Source: Chrysopilus asiliformis (Eukaryota; Arthropoda; Insecta; Diptera; Rhagionidae). From it: a DNA stretch of 64,000 bases. Position numbers and translations under genes: made by a program. The notes beneath the pieces were generated by a model that had not been told where the DNA came from, did no database searches, and saw only the letters and a list, made by a program, of their open reading frames with translations. Below, piece after piece: positions 24,632 to 36,644 of the stretch. Positions within the stretch are counted from its first letter, which is position 1, and each line of letters starts with the position of its first letter. The stretch is taken from contig OZ035963.1 in assembly GCA_964034945.1 (NCBI GenBank), positions 33,511,644 through 33,575,643 of the forward strand. The letters are read 5' to 3'.

Positions 24632-25180
24632 TATATTATGTAGGTAGGCTGTAAAAAAATAATGGTTTGAATCTCATCTCTGTGACTTATTAGAAAACAA
24701 AAACTTTTGGTACAATTCAATAAATAATAATTTTATTTATTAGAAATTTTTTAATTTTATATATTGTACAATAAAAGAGAGCAAATTGTTTGTTTCTATT
24801 TTGGCACCAACTTCCAAAAAAAAATTATTTTTTCCTTTTTAGTGCATTTTTAAGTCGGTTTTTTTTACTTTTTTTTAAAAAGTTTTTTTAGTGCTTGCAT
24901 ACGGAGTACTTTCGTCACTCGAACACGTAACTCTTTTTCGAGCGAACAAAAAATCTCAGTCGAACACAAGTTCTCAGAGTGAGCAACTTTAGAGCAACTT
25001 TAGAGCAATTTTAGAGCAACTTTAGAGCAACTTCAGACCAAAAAGAGCATGGCAGTCGAAAACGCCAATAGAATATTAAAATACTGTTGAACTTCCCTAG
25101 AGTTTGCTGAAAACAACAATATTTCATTTTTTATTTAAAAATTACAAACACACAAAAAGTCAAAAAACAAGATATATAAG

Positions 25181-25674
25181 TTTTTATACCCATATGGTGA
25201 AACCAAAGGTTATATTAAATTTACCTTACCGTTTGTAACGCCAAGATCCCGTCATCACACACAAAAATGAATAACACCAGTTTGTTTAGAATGATAAAAA
25301 AAAATTGAATTTAGCATGTCCGTCCGTCTGTCCGTCTGTGGCGCGGATTGCGGGCGCACGGATTGAGCTAGAGACTTGAAATTTTGCGCAGATTCGTTTT
25401 TCGTAAAATTCAACGCTAAGTTCTTTAATGAGCAAAAATGGATACGAACGAAAACGTTTTTTTGCGAATACCTCAAAAACGGTGCACCTTATCAAAAAAT
25501 TACAAGAACAAAAGTTATTTAGAATATGATTCTACATAAAACTAGCATACATCAAAATCCGATTGGAATAAATTTTTAAAAATCTTATTTTAAAATTCTT
25601 GTTCGCCGTTCACATAAATCACCATACGGGTTTTCAATAATTGCCAGATTGGCAATTATAGCTTTTGTTATGTT
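25181..25674 (+). mobile_element. Helentron-like repeat copy B
   Basis: 494 bp, with a short GTCY tract (about 25317-25340) and small deletions relative to C and E. The 5' motif reads ACCCATATGGTGA, one change from the family. Confidence 0.85.
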
Positions 25675-26514
25675 TGAACTAGAAATCTAAAATTTTGGCA
25701 CACATAATGTGTTTCTGCGACATTCCCGGAATGGCTGCGAGAGACCCAAATTTAAGCATGTTTTTTCGGCGTCCCGGAAACTAAACTTTTCTCCCAATTA
25801 TGCAATCAATTTTTGTTCTTTTTTTTAAACATTAAAGACTACCAACACTTTTGATATAATCCGAAACAAAAAACAAGATCTGACACAAAAAAAATTCCAA
25901 AAAATTCCAAAAGTTTTCACCTATTCCTCAAACTACCCCAATGACCTTACCTAGTTCTCAAACTACCCCAACAAAACTTACAGTTACGATTCAGATAGCG
26001 TTATCTGACTGAATCCAAAAAAATAAATCTATTATTTTAGGTTTGTGTTTGTGTTTCTGTCTGTCTATTCGCTTATAACTGGAGAACCACTGAACCGATT
26101 TGAATGAGACTTTCAGGGGACCTTATTAGGTCCGAATAGTGACCGAGGCCGACACGTGAGGAAGGGTTGGACCGCGTGAAAATTGAGAAGAGTGCAAATT
26201 TTCTGATCTTCACAATGAATTTTCTAATTTTGAAAACCGCATTCCAATCGATTGATCGATTCAAAAGTTATGAAGTATAGAAGGCGAAGGAGAAGATCAA
26301 TATAAAATATCCTTTCTTTTATTTATGCAAGTGTATCTGTGTGCAAAGTTTCATCGAAGTCGGTTGGGCCGTTTTCGCGCGTTGCCGAAACAAACATACA
26401 CCAAACAGATAATCAAAAAAATTTTAAATATTATCTTTGGTTTCAGCACGATAAATTACATCGATCTATACAATTTAGAAAAACAGCCCCTTAGAGTTTT
26501 ATTATATGTATAGA
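25675..26514. repeat. Dispersed-repeat tail-like DNA
   Basis: 26040-26400 reads TAACTGGAGAACCACTGAAC, CGATTTGAATGAGACTTTCA and later GTCGGTTGGGCCGTTTTCGC, phrases typical of insect transposon flanks. No ends seen. Confidence 0.35.
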
Positions 26515-27262
26515 CTAGCTTGCATATCCGCCGTTTTCGGGTAAAAGTTTTTTTAAAAATGGTCCATGCTAGACTTTAATCACGAAACTTGGCTGACGCG
26601 TCCTTAACAATTTTCCTTCCATTGTTTCAATTGAATTAATTTAAAATATGCAGAAATTCGGTACAATCGTTTGTTCATAAAAAAATTTCATTTCAAGAAA
26701 AGCAAATATTTTACAAATTATTAACCAATAGCTTGCATACCCGTCATTGCCGGGTTAAGTTTTTTGTATAAGTTTTAGAATACGAAGAAAACCGGAAACA
26801 ACTTAAAAACTTTTGAGAAAAATCGTATCCTTGCAGGACTCTCAGTTGCGAATTAGTATAACACCAGATTCGTGATCAGCGACCCCGAAAATCCCCTAAT
26901 GCAATTTTTCCATGGGAAAGCGTGAAAATGATATTTACGTTATTCTTGCAGGAGCTTCTAATTCAAGTCTTGAATTTCTAACACCGGATTCGTGATTAGC
27001 CACCCCGAAAACCCCCGAGTGAAACTTTTCAGCCTCCTATTGAGCAGGATTCATGGCGAAAATCACGGTTTAAAAACACCCAAACCCCCTTTACCCCCCG
27101 TTTACCCCCTTAGCGGGAAAATTTCGGAAAACCCCGCCTTAGTGAGCGCCTACGTGATGGTTGGGACATACTGTGAAAGTTTCAAGTTTCTAGCTTCAGG
27201 GGTTTGGGCTGGGCGTTGATGAGTCAGTCAGTCAATTAGGTTAAACGATTTTATATATGTAT
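26515..27262. repeat. Composite dispersed repeat with GCTTGCATACCCGTC head and CAGTCAGTCA tail
   Basis: GCTTGCATAyCCGyC occurs at 26519 and 26731. Two units with AACACCrGATTCGTGATyAGC start at about 26861 and 26980. The tail GCTGGGCGTTGATGAGTCAG (27206) is also found at 67-117. Probably one interspersed family; superfamily not assigned. Confidence 0.5.
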
Positions 27263-28962
27263 ATAAAGACAGAAAATATCCGTATTATCTCATACAAGAA
27301 CAAATTATTTTTTATTTCCTGATTTTGATGTAGCTTAAAAAACTATTAATAATGGCATTATTTATTTCATTCTATTGATATAAAAAATATATTTATTTCA
27401 AAAATGTGTGGATACGTGCTTCCTTTATCTATGCTACGTACATCTCTCAAATAATCCTTAAGGAAATAAAAATTTGTCTCGGAGTGCAACGGACGATTTC
27501 TACAAACAATTCCTTTATGCGTTTTCTTTTATCCCACATGAAACCGAAGGTGGTTTTCGAACGGGAAGTTGCAGCTATTATCCTTCTTAAGACTAGGTGA
27601 TAAAAATTGTGACAGAGAACGCTACAATACCCTGAAACTTTCAATATCAATTTAGTTCTTTTAATGTGCCTGAATTCAAAATGCAACAGTTTATTCCGAT
27701 CCTTATAGTGTAGCGTGGGAATTTTGATTTCTCCGTATGTCCCCAGCACAATTAATCTTAAAATTGTTAAGGTCAGGTGGTTGCATTGACCATATCCGCT
27801 TTCTTGATAATAAAGGAATGAGTTCAGGAAATTCTAAAGAATGATTTCTAAAACTAGATTAAATTTGGAAAGTTTTGATCAGTGCGAAATCAATTTAAAT
27901 TATAAAATGAATTTCAGCGGTGCAACATTAGGTGAGTTCTTAACATTGAGGCATTTAGGTTTATTAGGGATAGTTTTGAAATTTATACAATAATACTAAT
28001 AAAGTGAACAATGAAAGAAAATTTTTAAAACTTTAAATACCTCGCGAAAATAAATAACAATTTCCAAATGGCAACTCTGTTGTTGCGTGAAAATTGGAAA
28101 ATACTTCAATTACTTACTTGGGAATTCTCTCAATTTTCACAATTTATCTTCAATCGTAAGATGGGTTAAGATGCATTTTATACCCGAAATCATAAAACCA
28201 TCAATAGGGTATAATAGGTTATACAAATGCAACCGGTTTTTACGATTTTCTCGAAAACGGTACGTCGGCGACGTCGGAAACAAAAGTATTTATAATAAGA
28301 CTTTACAATTGTTTTTTATGTATCAACGGATATGCCAGTTTACAGTTTTTTGCAAAAGTTTTTTTTTGCCCCAAAAAACCGAAAAATAACTTAGGACTTT
28401 TGAAAAACATCCCTTATACTTACAAGACCTTCCGTTTCGAATTGTGTGACCCAGAAAACTCTCAAATATCCGTTTTTCAGAAGAAAAAATAAGAAAAAGG
28501 ATATTTGAGTTATCCTAGCTGGATCCCCGTTTCGAATTTTAAAATTATGAAACTAGATTCTTGATCAGCGACCTCGCAAACCGAGTGACATTTCTCAGTC
28601 CTCTAACGCTCAGGCTTCAATGATTTTAAGCATCAACCCCACACCTATCCCCGTTTACAACTTTAGGATGAAATTTTGAAAACCCATTTTTTGTTTAGCA
28701 CCAATGCATTTGTGTGCAAAATTTAATGATAATCGGTTTAGTGGTTCTCAAGATTTGTAATCTTTGATACGTTTTTGTTATTCTGTCTTCATAAAGTTTG
28801 ATTCTTACACATGTGAGGTTAAGGTTCAATACTTGGTTGTATCGATACATATTATTTTTCGTTTTTCGTATTTTTTAATTGGTTTCCATATTTATATGTA
28901 TTATCCTTACAAATAAAAAAAATGTCCCATCGGTGTCGCGATTATGGAGGTTTAACTGTGTA
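27263..28962. other. Unassigned DNA with repeat fragments
   Basis: 28400-28620 holds fragments of the TTCTTGATCAGCGACCTCGC repeat family and a hairpin with AAATATCC/GGATATTT arms (28468-28507). A 100-codon minus frame at 27447-27749 has a high share of basic residues but no domain I recognise. Confidence 0.35.
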
Positions 28963-29484
28963 CACGGTAAAATTTTTTGGGCTGAATTTGAATCTTTTTG
29001 GTATTGTATACAATTCCACACCAAAAAAAGATTAAAATTTATTATTTTTTAAATCTTTTTTTTTATTAAAACGTGATTTCAATAATTTTGTTTATTAAAA
29101 TTTAATACAACTGCATTATTTTTTTAATGCATTTTGGTATTATAATGCAAATGCGGTATTTAAAAATAAATTTAATTTTATTCAAATTTAATATTAGTAT
29201 TAAAATTTGATTTATTGAAAAATGGAAGTATTAAAAAAAACAGTCCTTTTTTAGGACCTCCGTTTTTTACTACTTCCATTTTGCCTTATATAATCGGTTG
29301 TTGCAGATCATATGCGAATTATAATAGATGAAATATTTTAAGAAATATTGAAAAATAATACAAATTTCATTAAAATAATATCGAAGTTAATCATTTGATA
29401 GGATTGAACTTTAATAGAAAAAGTATTAAAAAATGTCGAAGTCCAGAAATGGGATTAAAAGTTAGTCCAATAATTTTAACCGTG
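28963..29484. mobile_element. TA-flanked CAC-ended element, TATTAAAA motif family (522 bp)
   Basis: Ends CACGGTAAAATTTT and, inverted, CACGGTTAAAATTATT, with TA on both sides. The interior repeats ATTAAAATT/AATTTTAAT-type motifs. Non-coding. Confidence 0.65.
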
Positions 29485-29760
29485 TACATTTCGAAAATAT
29501 TCCAATTCACATTTCGAAACTTTTTAAGACACCCCCGTTTTGGCGAAGCAACTTACTGTAATTTCATTTGCACTTGGTAGGAACCAGAATTGAAGTTTCA
29601 AAGTCCGATCTCCGGAGATTTTAGTTCAATGTATATTTTTTTAAAAATTATAATTGTATTATTAATATTCTATTCAAAGTACGGTAACCAAACGTTCTTT
29701 ATTTTAAATACAGTCCTTTTTTACAAGCCTTTATTTAGTTTCACTTGTTAATTTGTTTGT
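29485..29760. other. Spacer, nothing recognised
   Basis: AT-rich spacer between two MITEs. A 61-codon frame at 29395-29580 enters it and is not recognisable. Confidence 0.3.
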
Positions 29761-29763
29761 TAA

Positions 29764-29904
29764 GGCCTACGTTACACACGGCAACTTTAAGCGGCGACTT
29801 TTCTTAAGTATAGGCGAGAGAAGTGAGGGAAGCGGTGGCCCTCACTTCTCTCGCCTATACTTAAGAAAAGTCGCCGCTTAAAGTTGCCGTGTGTAACATA
29901 GGCC
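29764..29904. mobile_element. TAA-flanked foldback MITE (141 bp)
   Basis: Two 66-bp arms (29764-29829, 29839-29904) pair with one mismatch around a 9-base centre. Ends GGCCTAC.GTTACACACGG, flanked by TAA at 29761-29763 and 29905-29907. A 3-bp TWA duplication suggests PIF/Harbinger. Confidence 0.85.
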
Positions 29905-31490
29905 TAAGGTGGAATTTTGTAATCCAGTATGCATGCAAGAAAAAAATAGCGTCCAGTAGATGTGATTTTGTCCAAATGGAACCAACTCAGGAAAAAAAAA
30001 CAAAATATTGACTCAAATAACTCAGAAAATAACAAAATGGCCATAAATAATAACTCAGAAAATAACAAAATGGCCATAAATAATAACTCAGGAAATAACA
30101 AAATTGCAAGCTCTTAAAGAGTACTAAAATAGAAAAAATAAAACAATCTCAACGCAAAACGTCTCAACGCTTTTATTTAGTTTTTATTTTTCAGACCAAA
30201 TCCCTACGTAAAATTATTATTTTTTTACACTTTTATAAATTTTATTTAAAAAAATGTTTTTTGCTAAAGTATTTAACTTCAATTACTTGACTTCAATTTG
30301 AAATTCCAACAGAAAAACTACTTGTTAGGAATAGCTTTTTTTTGTTAAACAGTTTATCGTTTTTGTCCTTTTTTCTGAAAAAGGTGTTTTTGTCCTTTAT
30401 TCTCTCGAAAAAATGGTGAGCGTATTTATAATGCAATTATACATCAGCACTTCATTCAAAGGACCGGTTTTAAACAAACAAATTTAATTAGAATATTATG
30501 ATCAAATTTGTCATATTGCGAACAACCGCTAGCTGATTTACATTTTAGAGGTACCAAAACAAATAAAATAGTCCTCTCGCAACATAATTGAATTATTTTT
30601 TCTAAAACATATTCAAAGAAATATGAAAAACTTCAAGAATAGTATTTAAAATTCGAATAGATCGAAATCGAAGCAAATCACTAAAACTGATACAAAAATA
30701 AAAAAAAATTAAGATAAAATTAAAAATTAGTTTAGCAGGTAGCACCCACATTTACTTAACCTAAACAAGAATCACCCATTAGTTATGAGTGGTACAAAAA
30801 ACTGGAAGTCATGTTATGACACCTGAGATACAGCCTCCTTTTTTGGTTACACCTTAACCGTGATACGAATTCATTGTTGTCGATGACGTAGTACTTTTGA
30901 GTGAATATAAAAAATGAAAAGTAATAATTATGACAGGCTCGCAATACAAATGACAAATGATTCGATCGGCATTGTTCCCCTATTGATCGTGTCACTCTGC
31001 ATAGGAATTTCAATTGACTTCGAATTACTTGCGCTTGCCAGCGATATATGTATAGAATTTCGTGCCACAGCGCATGTCTCTTTGCACAGTGAAGCCCGTT
31101 AATTTTAGATTTTATGTATTTCAAGAGCTACAGTATATAACAAGCTTTGACATAGAAACTGAGCAATGTCGAGTGCTCGGCTCAGCAACTCGAAAATAAG
31201 CAGTGGATAATTAGACCACTCCCTGGTGAAGACGATACAAATTAGTGTGGCCATATCTAAATTTGAGATTTATGAATGCATGTTCACAGTGTGTCTGAAC
31301 GGTTTGATAGAAGATCAAATTGGTTTATGAAATCTTTCATAGTATTAATGAAATCGTTCATAAATATTATGAATTCACTTAATTTTTATGAACAAAATTT
31401 CGTTCAGTGTATGAAGATAGACATAATTTTGATACAAAAAACACATATTCTAAACACTTTTTAATTTTATACATTTTTTCGGCAAAAAAC
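29905..31490. other. Unassigned DNA with a 33-bp tandem repeat
   Basis: Apart from the tandem repeat at 30016-30108, no feature recognised. The segment at 31201-31250 is shared, inverted, with 43803-43857. A 113-codon minus frame at 30783-31124 has no recognisable domain. Confidence 0.35.
30016..30108. repeat. 33-bp tandem repeat, about 2.8 copies
   Basis: Unit AATAACTCAGAAAATAACAA followed by AATGGCCATAAAT, starting at 30016, 30049 and 30082. Copies are nearly identical, so the duplication is recent. Confidence 0.85.
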
Positions 31491-31492
31491 TA

Positions 31493-32052
31493 TCGGGTGT
31501 TTCAATAAGGACATAACAATTTTGTATTTAAAAAAAAAACACAGAATAATTGAGATATCGGGCTGGATTTATTCCAGGTGTAGTGGACATGTTACATTTA
31601 AGTATGAAATTCGATGTCGTTCATATGGCCACCGCGAGCACGTTTACTGATTGATTCTTTGGAGTCAATTTTCCACCACTCTTCCACACATATTGGCCGG
31701 AACGTTGGCAATTTCGCGTTCGATATTGTTCCTGAGCTCCTCTAACGTTGTTGGCTTGTTGGCATAAACCAACGACTTAACATAACCCCATAAAATGAAA
31801 TCCAACGGCGTTAAATCGCATGAGCGGGGTGGCCATTCGACCGGACCATTTCTCGAGATTACACGATTACCGAACTTCTCCTTCAATAGATCAATTGTTT
31901 GACCAGCTGTGTGACATTGCTCGTTCCTGAACTTTACCATGATAAAAATGTAAACCTTGACTGACGTTTTAGCATTGCCAGATCATAAAAAAAGTTTTAG
32001 GGCGCGTTTTTATTAAAATACAAAATTGTTATGTCCTTATTGACAGACCCCT
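31493..32052. mobile_element. Mariner-derived deletion element (560 bp)
   Basis: Terminal repeats of about 33 bp, TTTCAATAAGGACATAACAA then TTTTGTATTT, inverted at the right end; TA on both sides (31491-31492, 32053-32054). The interior keeps only the 3' part of a transposase gene, so it arose by internal deletion. Confidence 0.88.
31603..31940 (-). pseudogene. Mariner transposase, C-terminal relic
   Basis: Starts within the second catalytic region (QCHTAGQTIDLLKEKFG) and has WPPRSCDLTPLDFILWGYVK with the third Asp, followed by VYANKPTTLEELRNNIEREI. A TGA at 31665 replaces an expected Trp codon, after which the frame continues to RARGGHMNDIEFHT. The N-terminal DNA-binding half and first Asp are gone. 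Confidence 0.85.
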
Positions 32053-32079
32053 TATTTTATTTAAGTGAGGAAGAGTGGA

Positions 32080-32290
32080 GGGGGGTGGATGGAATAGTCA
32101 AATTTCGCCTGTTAAAGAACATAGATTTGACTTTTAAGAGAAACTTAGCTGTGCAAAATTTCAAGTCTCTAACTTAATTTCTTCGATAGCTTTTGTGTTC
32201 ATGGATGGATGACATACGAAAACGACGGACGGATAGACAGACGGAATTCAACATATTTTGTCAATGTTTGGAATAGGTTAATAATTTTTA
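32080..32290 (-). mobile_element. Diverged helentron-like relative (copy H)
   Basis: Contains GTGCAAAATTTCAAGTCTCT, the segment found before the GTCY tract in copy C, followed by GACGGACGGATAGACAGACG. Ends not visible. Confidence 0.4.
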
Positions 32291-33371
32291 TTATTATTTC
32301 AGGATTAACCATATTTATAGCAGAATTAGGGGATAATTTTGAAATTGATTATAAAAAAATATTGCGTTGTTCTCTTTACGACAATTACGTTTAATACTAA
32401 GAATTTTATCAACAGGTTATGCTAAATTAGCTTTTCTTCATCTTTTAACTTATGCATTATTTAAGTCTTTATTGTAGGATCGTGTTTAATTTTTATACAA
32501 TTCCGTTAACCGGAAGTGATCAATATAGCGAATTTGTCAAAAATGACACTTTCCCTAAAATTGGTTTGTTCGCATTAAAATATGATAAAAGTTAAAGACA
32601 ACCAACATTTTCATATTTTTCCTAAGGTGTAGTTATTTTGAAAATAACTTTATTTTGAAAAGTACAAGAAAAATGAAAATAATAAAAAATCCTACAACTT
32701 AGTTTTTGCCCTAAATCTCTAGCTTTAATAGTTTTCAAGTCATTTGATTCGGTATCCACGACAGTTAAATCTGAACGAAAGTACGGCAAAAACCGTACTC
32801 GCAAACTATATCTACTTGAATTTGATTTCCTTAACCAATTCTAAAATTGGAATCAGTGTAATAAATTAATTTATCTTTCAATTTTAGGATGTAGTAGACC
32901 TTGATACGCAAAAAATTTCGCCTGCGGCACATTTTTCCACGGTTTTTCTGTCTATGGAGGCTATTTCTGATTGAATTTTAAAATTCTTCTTATAACAAAG
33001 TTGTGTCGGATTTACAAAAATGTCAGAAGTTTTACAGCTCCACAGAAATACAATAGCCTTGCACGGAGCTGTCAAAATGCACTATTCGTAATTGGTGCAA
33101 AACAATTTTTTTTGTGATGTGGCCAAAATGTAAAGGTGGAAAGACTACACAGGGTCCAGTTTAGATTTGCTACGGCCTTATTCGTATAAAAAACAGGATT
33201 AGTAATAAGCAGCAGCCACCTAGCCTTTAACATGTTGACTGCCATATGAGACGGACGTGGTTCACAATTAAAATGGGCTCCTCCGACTGTGTGAGACACA
33301 TGTGATTTCACAGCACTTTTTTTTAGTATAAGCTGTGTTGTAAAAAAAATATTTATATTGAAAATTCCTGA
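32291..33371. other. Unassigned DNA next to the hAT fragment
   Basis: A 124-codon frame on the minus strand at 33072-33446 reads through the hAT-like end and has no recognisable domain; I treat it as transposon-derived non-coding sequence. Confidence 0.3.
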
Positions 33372-33447
33372 AAGTTTTTTAAGGGGCTGCGAGAACGTGA
33401 TTTGATATTCCAAGGGGTGCAGATCACTAAGAAGTTTAAGAACCATT
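33372..33447 (-). mobile_element. Possible hAT terminus, fragment
   Basis: Read on the minus strand from 33447: CAATGGTTCTTAAACTTCTT, then AGTGATCTGCACCCCTTGG. CAxTGGTTCTyAAACTT is the usual start of many hAT ends. No partner terminus found nearby. Confidence 0.45.
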
Positions 33448-36360
33448 GCGCTATAAAAAGTTTCACTTGTTAACCAATATTTTATTAACCGTTAGGTTTT
33501 TTTTCGGGATAAATACAATATTTGGCCAAATTCAGTTCAAAGTATGATCAAAATTTGATGATAGTTCATCAAGTTCGAGAAAAAAAAATTAGGAGTAGCC
33601 TGGGTTTTCGGCCGTTAAAGTGGGTTTGCTCATTAACGGGGAGCCCACTCCGAAAGTAATATTTGTTGTTGCATTATTTTTTGAATCCATGTGATATGTA
33701 AAATTATGCTTTATTTTGTTAAAATACGAAAGAGTGTAGGATAATATAGAAATGGAAAGAAATTCACAGATATTGTTTTCTGCCTTTCAGCATTAAAGGG
33801 GCATGCAATTAACAAGTTTCACTGTTTTCATTTTTTTTTTAAATTTTATTAAAACCAATAGAATTCTTTGCTCCTTTTTCGAACAATGTGGAATTGAGCA
33901 AGCAGATCAAACAAACGAAAAATGATTCTTGAAACGTTGTGAAACTCATGAGATGATGTGATCAAGTGATGGAGCAGAGTTGGTAGCCAAATGATTTGTA
34001 CTTTGAGGTGCAAATGATACATTGATTTTGAATGACTTAACAAAAATTAATTTATGCGTTGGTATTTATTCGAATCTACGAGTATATCTTGCCTTCCACA
34101 AGTTTTGAATATCTTGGAATTTTGTTACTCGCATTTGTAGGCATGGACTTGTAGTTTTGAATTTGGAATTCTTATATTAAATTGTAGCAAAATAATTAAT
34201 ATTTTTATTTGCTATCATTATTGACTTGGATACGTTTTATTTATTTATTTGCTGCGTTTTATGAACCTAGTTTTACCAATTCATATAGATTGCAAATGAC
34301 GGAAGATTTATATGGCACTACGGTTTTGAGTTCAGCCGATTTGCGAAAGTAAAAAAGCGCGGGAAACTGCATCCAATATGACGAAAATTTGGCTAAAAAA
34401 CATCGAAAACGATATGAAAATAGTTTGTGGATACATTCAACATTTTTTGCATTGCTAATTTTTTTCATATATTTAGCTTGGAGCCGTCACAAGCGTAAAA
34501 ACTTCTAACTAGGGAAAACTTCAGTACTTGACACGAGGACTCGACAAAAAAAGCTAACGATAATTTCGCTTTTCATAAAATAAAAAAAAACTTGAAAAAT
34601 ACTTCTCTGGGCTTATATGCATTTCAGGAAAATCTCTGGGCTTAAATATTCATTGTAGGAGACCATTTTCATCTTGTTCTGTAGAACATGTGTACAAAAT
34701 TTGTGTACAGATAAAGAAGGGATGTTAAACGCACCAGGTATGTGTAGATTTAGATGCATAAAATCGTATGTAGGAAGTCTCCAACGCTACTTGTACATTT
34801 TTTTATTCTAACAGCAGCATTTCAACGAGTGGCACTAAATTTAAGAGGACTCTTATAAAAGTTTCCCGCTCGTTATGCTCTTGGTGTAAATCCTCTCCAT
34901 ACAAACTCTGAATAAAATACAATTCAGTTGTTGCTATTTGAAACGTATTCATTCAATCTGCTCAAAGTATGTGCAGAGATGGGGTGGGATCAGGCTAGCG
35001 AGGGGAGACATTTTTCTGGTACTTGGATGGGGTTGCTTGTCCTCCTTTGGGACGTTTATTGGTAGTACGGACTAAGTAGGACATTTGGTCTAAAATGGTA
35101 ATTACCAGTCTATTAGCAGGAAGATACAGTGTATTGAATTTCCTGCTTTATGGATAGTTTTCCCAGAGGATATGTTTTTAGGCAGTCATGCGAATTATTT
35201 TATTTGATGCGTTGCTGATGTTTGGGGTGTCTTATGCTAGCAGATTTATAAAATCGAAATATACATACAAACAAATGTGGTAAAGGAATTGCTGAGGCGT
35301 TTAGGATGTTAGATTTCGCTGCAGATTCAATCATAATAACGAAGCTATTTATTTGGGTTACCGCAACAGAAGGTTGATATTAAGATTTCTTCTTCGCATC
35401 AAATTATTATTTTCAAATAAGTAAAATCAATTTAAGTGAGTTCTGCGTGTGTTTGCTGCGTGCGTGCCAGGTTTTAAAATATTGAAATAAAAGAGGGCTT
35501 GATGCGGTAAATTCCCCTCAATTGGAAAGTTCAGGTGAAGAGGACTATGTTTTTAGATCAAATGAAGTGGGTTTGATTCGTTACGATTGCACTGGTATTT
35601 TTTTTTGCATAAAAACATTGGCTTTTAACGGGGGCGTCTTTAGATGATTTAGGTCCTGAATGCAGGGTAAATTCGGGGCCAAATTTTCTACTTTTTTGGC
35701 CTATATTCATTTCACACACCCTTAAGATTTTCATGTCGCCTCTTTTGATAATAAAGCTAGAACCTGAATCATACGTCGATGCGTCCGTCATGTGTCCGTC
35801 CGGTAGACAGTTTTATGCGGTGACAGTTGGGTACTGCAACGAATCAATTCTTGTTCACTTTTTTTGCACTTCTTCTATTAGTTTATCGTCTTTCAATTTG
35901 TTCCATACTTAAATTGCTTAAATCGTAACCAAACTTTTTTGCGAAATGACATTTCCGTGCGTTGCCGCATGTAAAAGTAGAAAGTCGACCTACTCTATGC
36001 GGTTGCCGCATCGGACGAACGCATTATTAGGGGAGTACTCATAGCAGCCCGTTGATTTTACTTTGACCACATCGAACTGTAAACGTGACGGACGCACGGA
36101 TGTATGTTTCTGGTTCTACCTTAATAAATAAAAATGAAAAAAATGTCTTTTATGCCCTTTTCTTGTGGCAATTAGGGCGCACACTCTTTTAGAACAAAGT
36201 TTTTATGTAATATCATTGAAATACAGGGAAAAGAATGCGCCGCAGCCGAATCTCTACTAAAAGTGACCCGAAGCCTCGTAGTGAGCCAACTCTTAACTAC
36301 GTATCAATGAACGCGCTGGGCGGCATATTTGAATATTAAAATTATAACAATCTAAGCAAT
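33448..36360. other. Unassigned intergenic DNA
   Basis: No recognisable domain, TIR pair or tandem array. AGTGGG/CCCACT arms at 33618-33651 could form a small hairpin. Slightly richer in G+C at 34980-35170. Confidence 0.3.
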
Positions 36361-36490
36361 GATAACGTGGTTATACTTTTCCCCCAATTTTCCGGAAAAA
36401 ATCTCTTATGGGGGTTTTTGGAATCGCTGAATCTGATTCTGAAGTTAAGAAGTCTGTAAGGATAGCGGAAGGTCCTATTAGTACATTTTT
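36361..36490. repeat. Fragment of the GGGGTCGCTGAATCCG repeat family
   Basis: GATAACGTGGTTATACTTTT, then GGGGGTTTTTGGAATCGCTG and AAGTCTGTAAGGATAGCGGA. The same order of segments as at 55795-55910. Confidence 0.55.
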
Positions 36491-36644
36491 TTAAATTGTT
36501 CAAGATAAAATATTAATAACAAAGATTTAATTTTTTTCAAATGAAAGACAATATTTTACACATCATGGATGATGAGCAGAAAATCAGAATAAATGTTTAA
36601 ATTATTTAGTAAAGTTTGCTGCAATTTCCTGATCTGCTCATATA

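Larger units (their letters stand above)
22291..24892. repeat. Insertion block with AACCGACTT ends
   Basis: Starts TTTTAACCGACTTCCAAAAA. An inverted pair of about 115 bp (23698-23812 and 24764-24880) carries AAAACCGACTTAAAAATGCA and GGAAGTTGGTGCCAAAATAG. Helentron-like copy A lies between the arms. 23807-23872 is a partial extra copy of the arm. A 27-bp sequence (GCTCTACCCATTTCCTAACA...) is repeated directly at 23290 and 23608, about 317 bp apart. Confidence 0.5.
21913..25067. mobile_element. TIR element, TGGCGTTTTCGACTGGCA family, copy with nested insertions
   Basis: Ends TGGTGTTTTCGACTGGCA and, inverted, TGGCGTTTTCGACTGCCA, flanked by ATA. Aligned by eye with the 484-bp copy at 61794-62277, its own DNA is about 21913-22290 and 24893-25067. 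The 2.6 kb between is inserted. Motifs GAGCAnnTTTnGAGCA crowd both ends. Confidence 0.7.

Noticed and set aside
27447..27749. 100-codon basic frame as a transposase or reverse transcriptase remnant
   Set aside because: No catalytic motif could be found on either strand.
33072..33446. 124-codon minus-strand frame as a gene
   Set aside because: Its start lies in a hAT-like terminus and the protein has no recognisable pattern.
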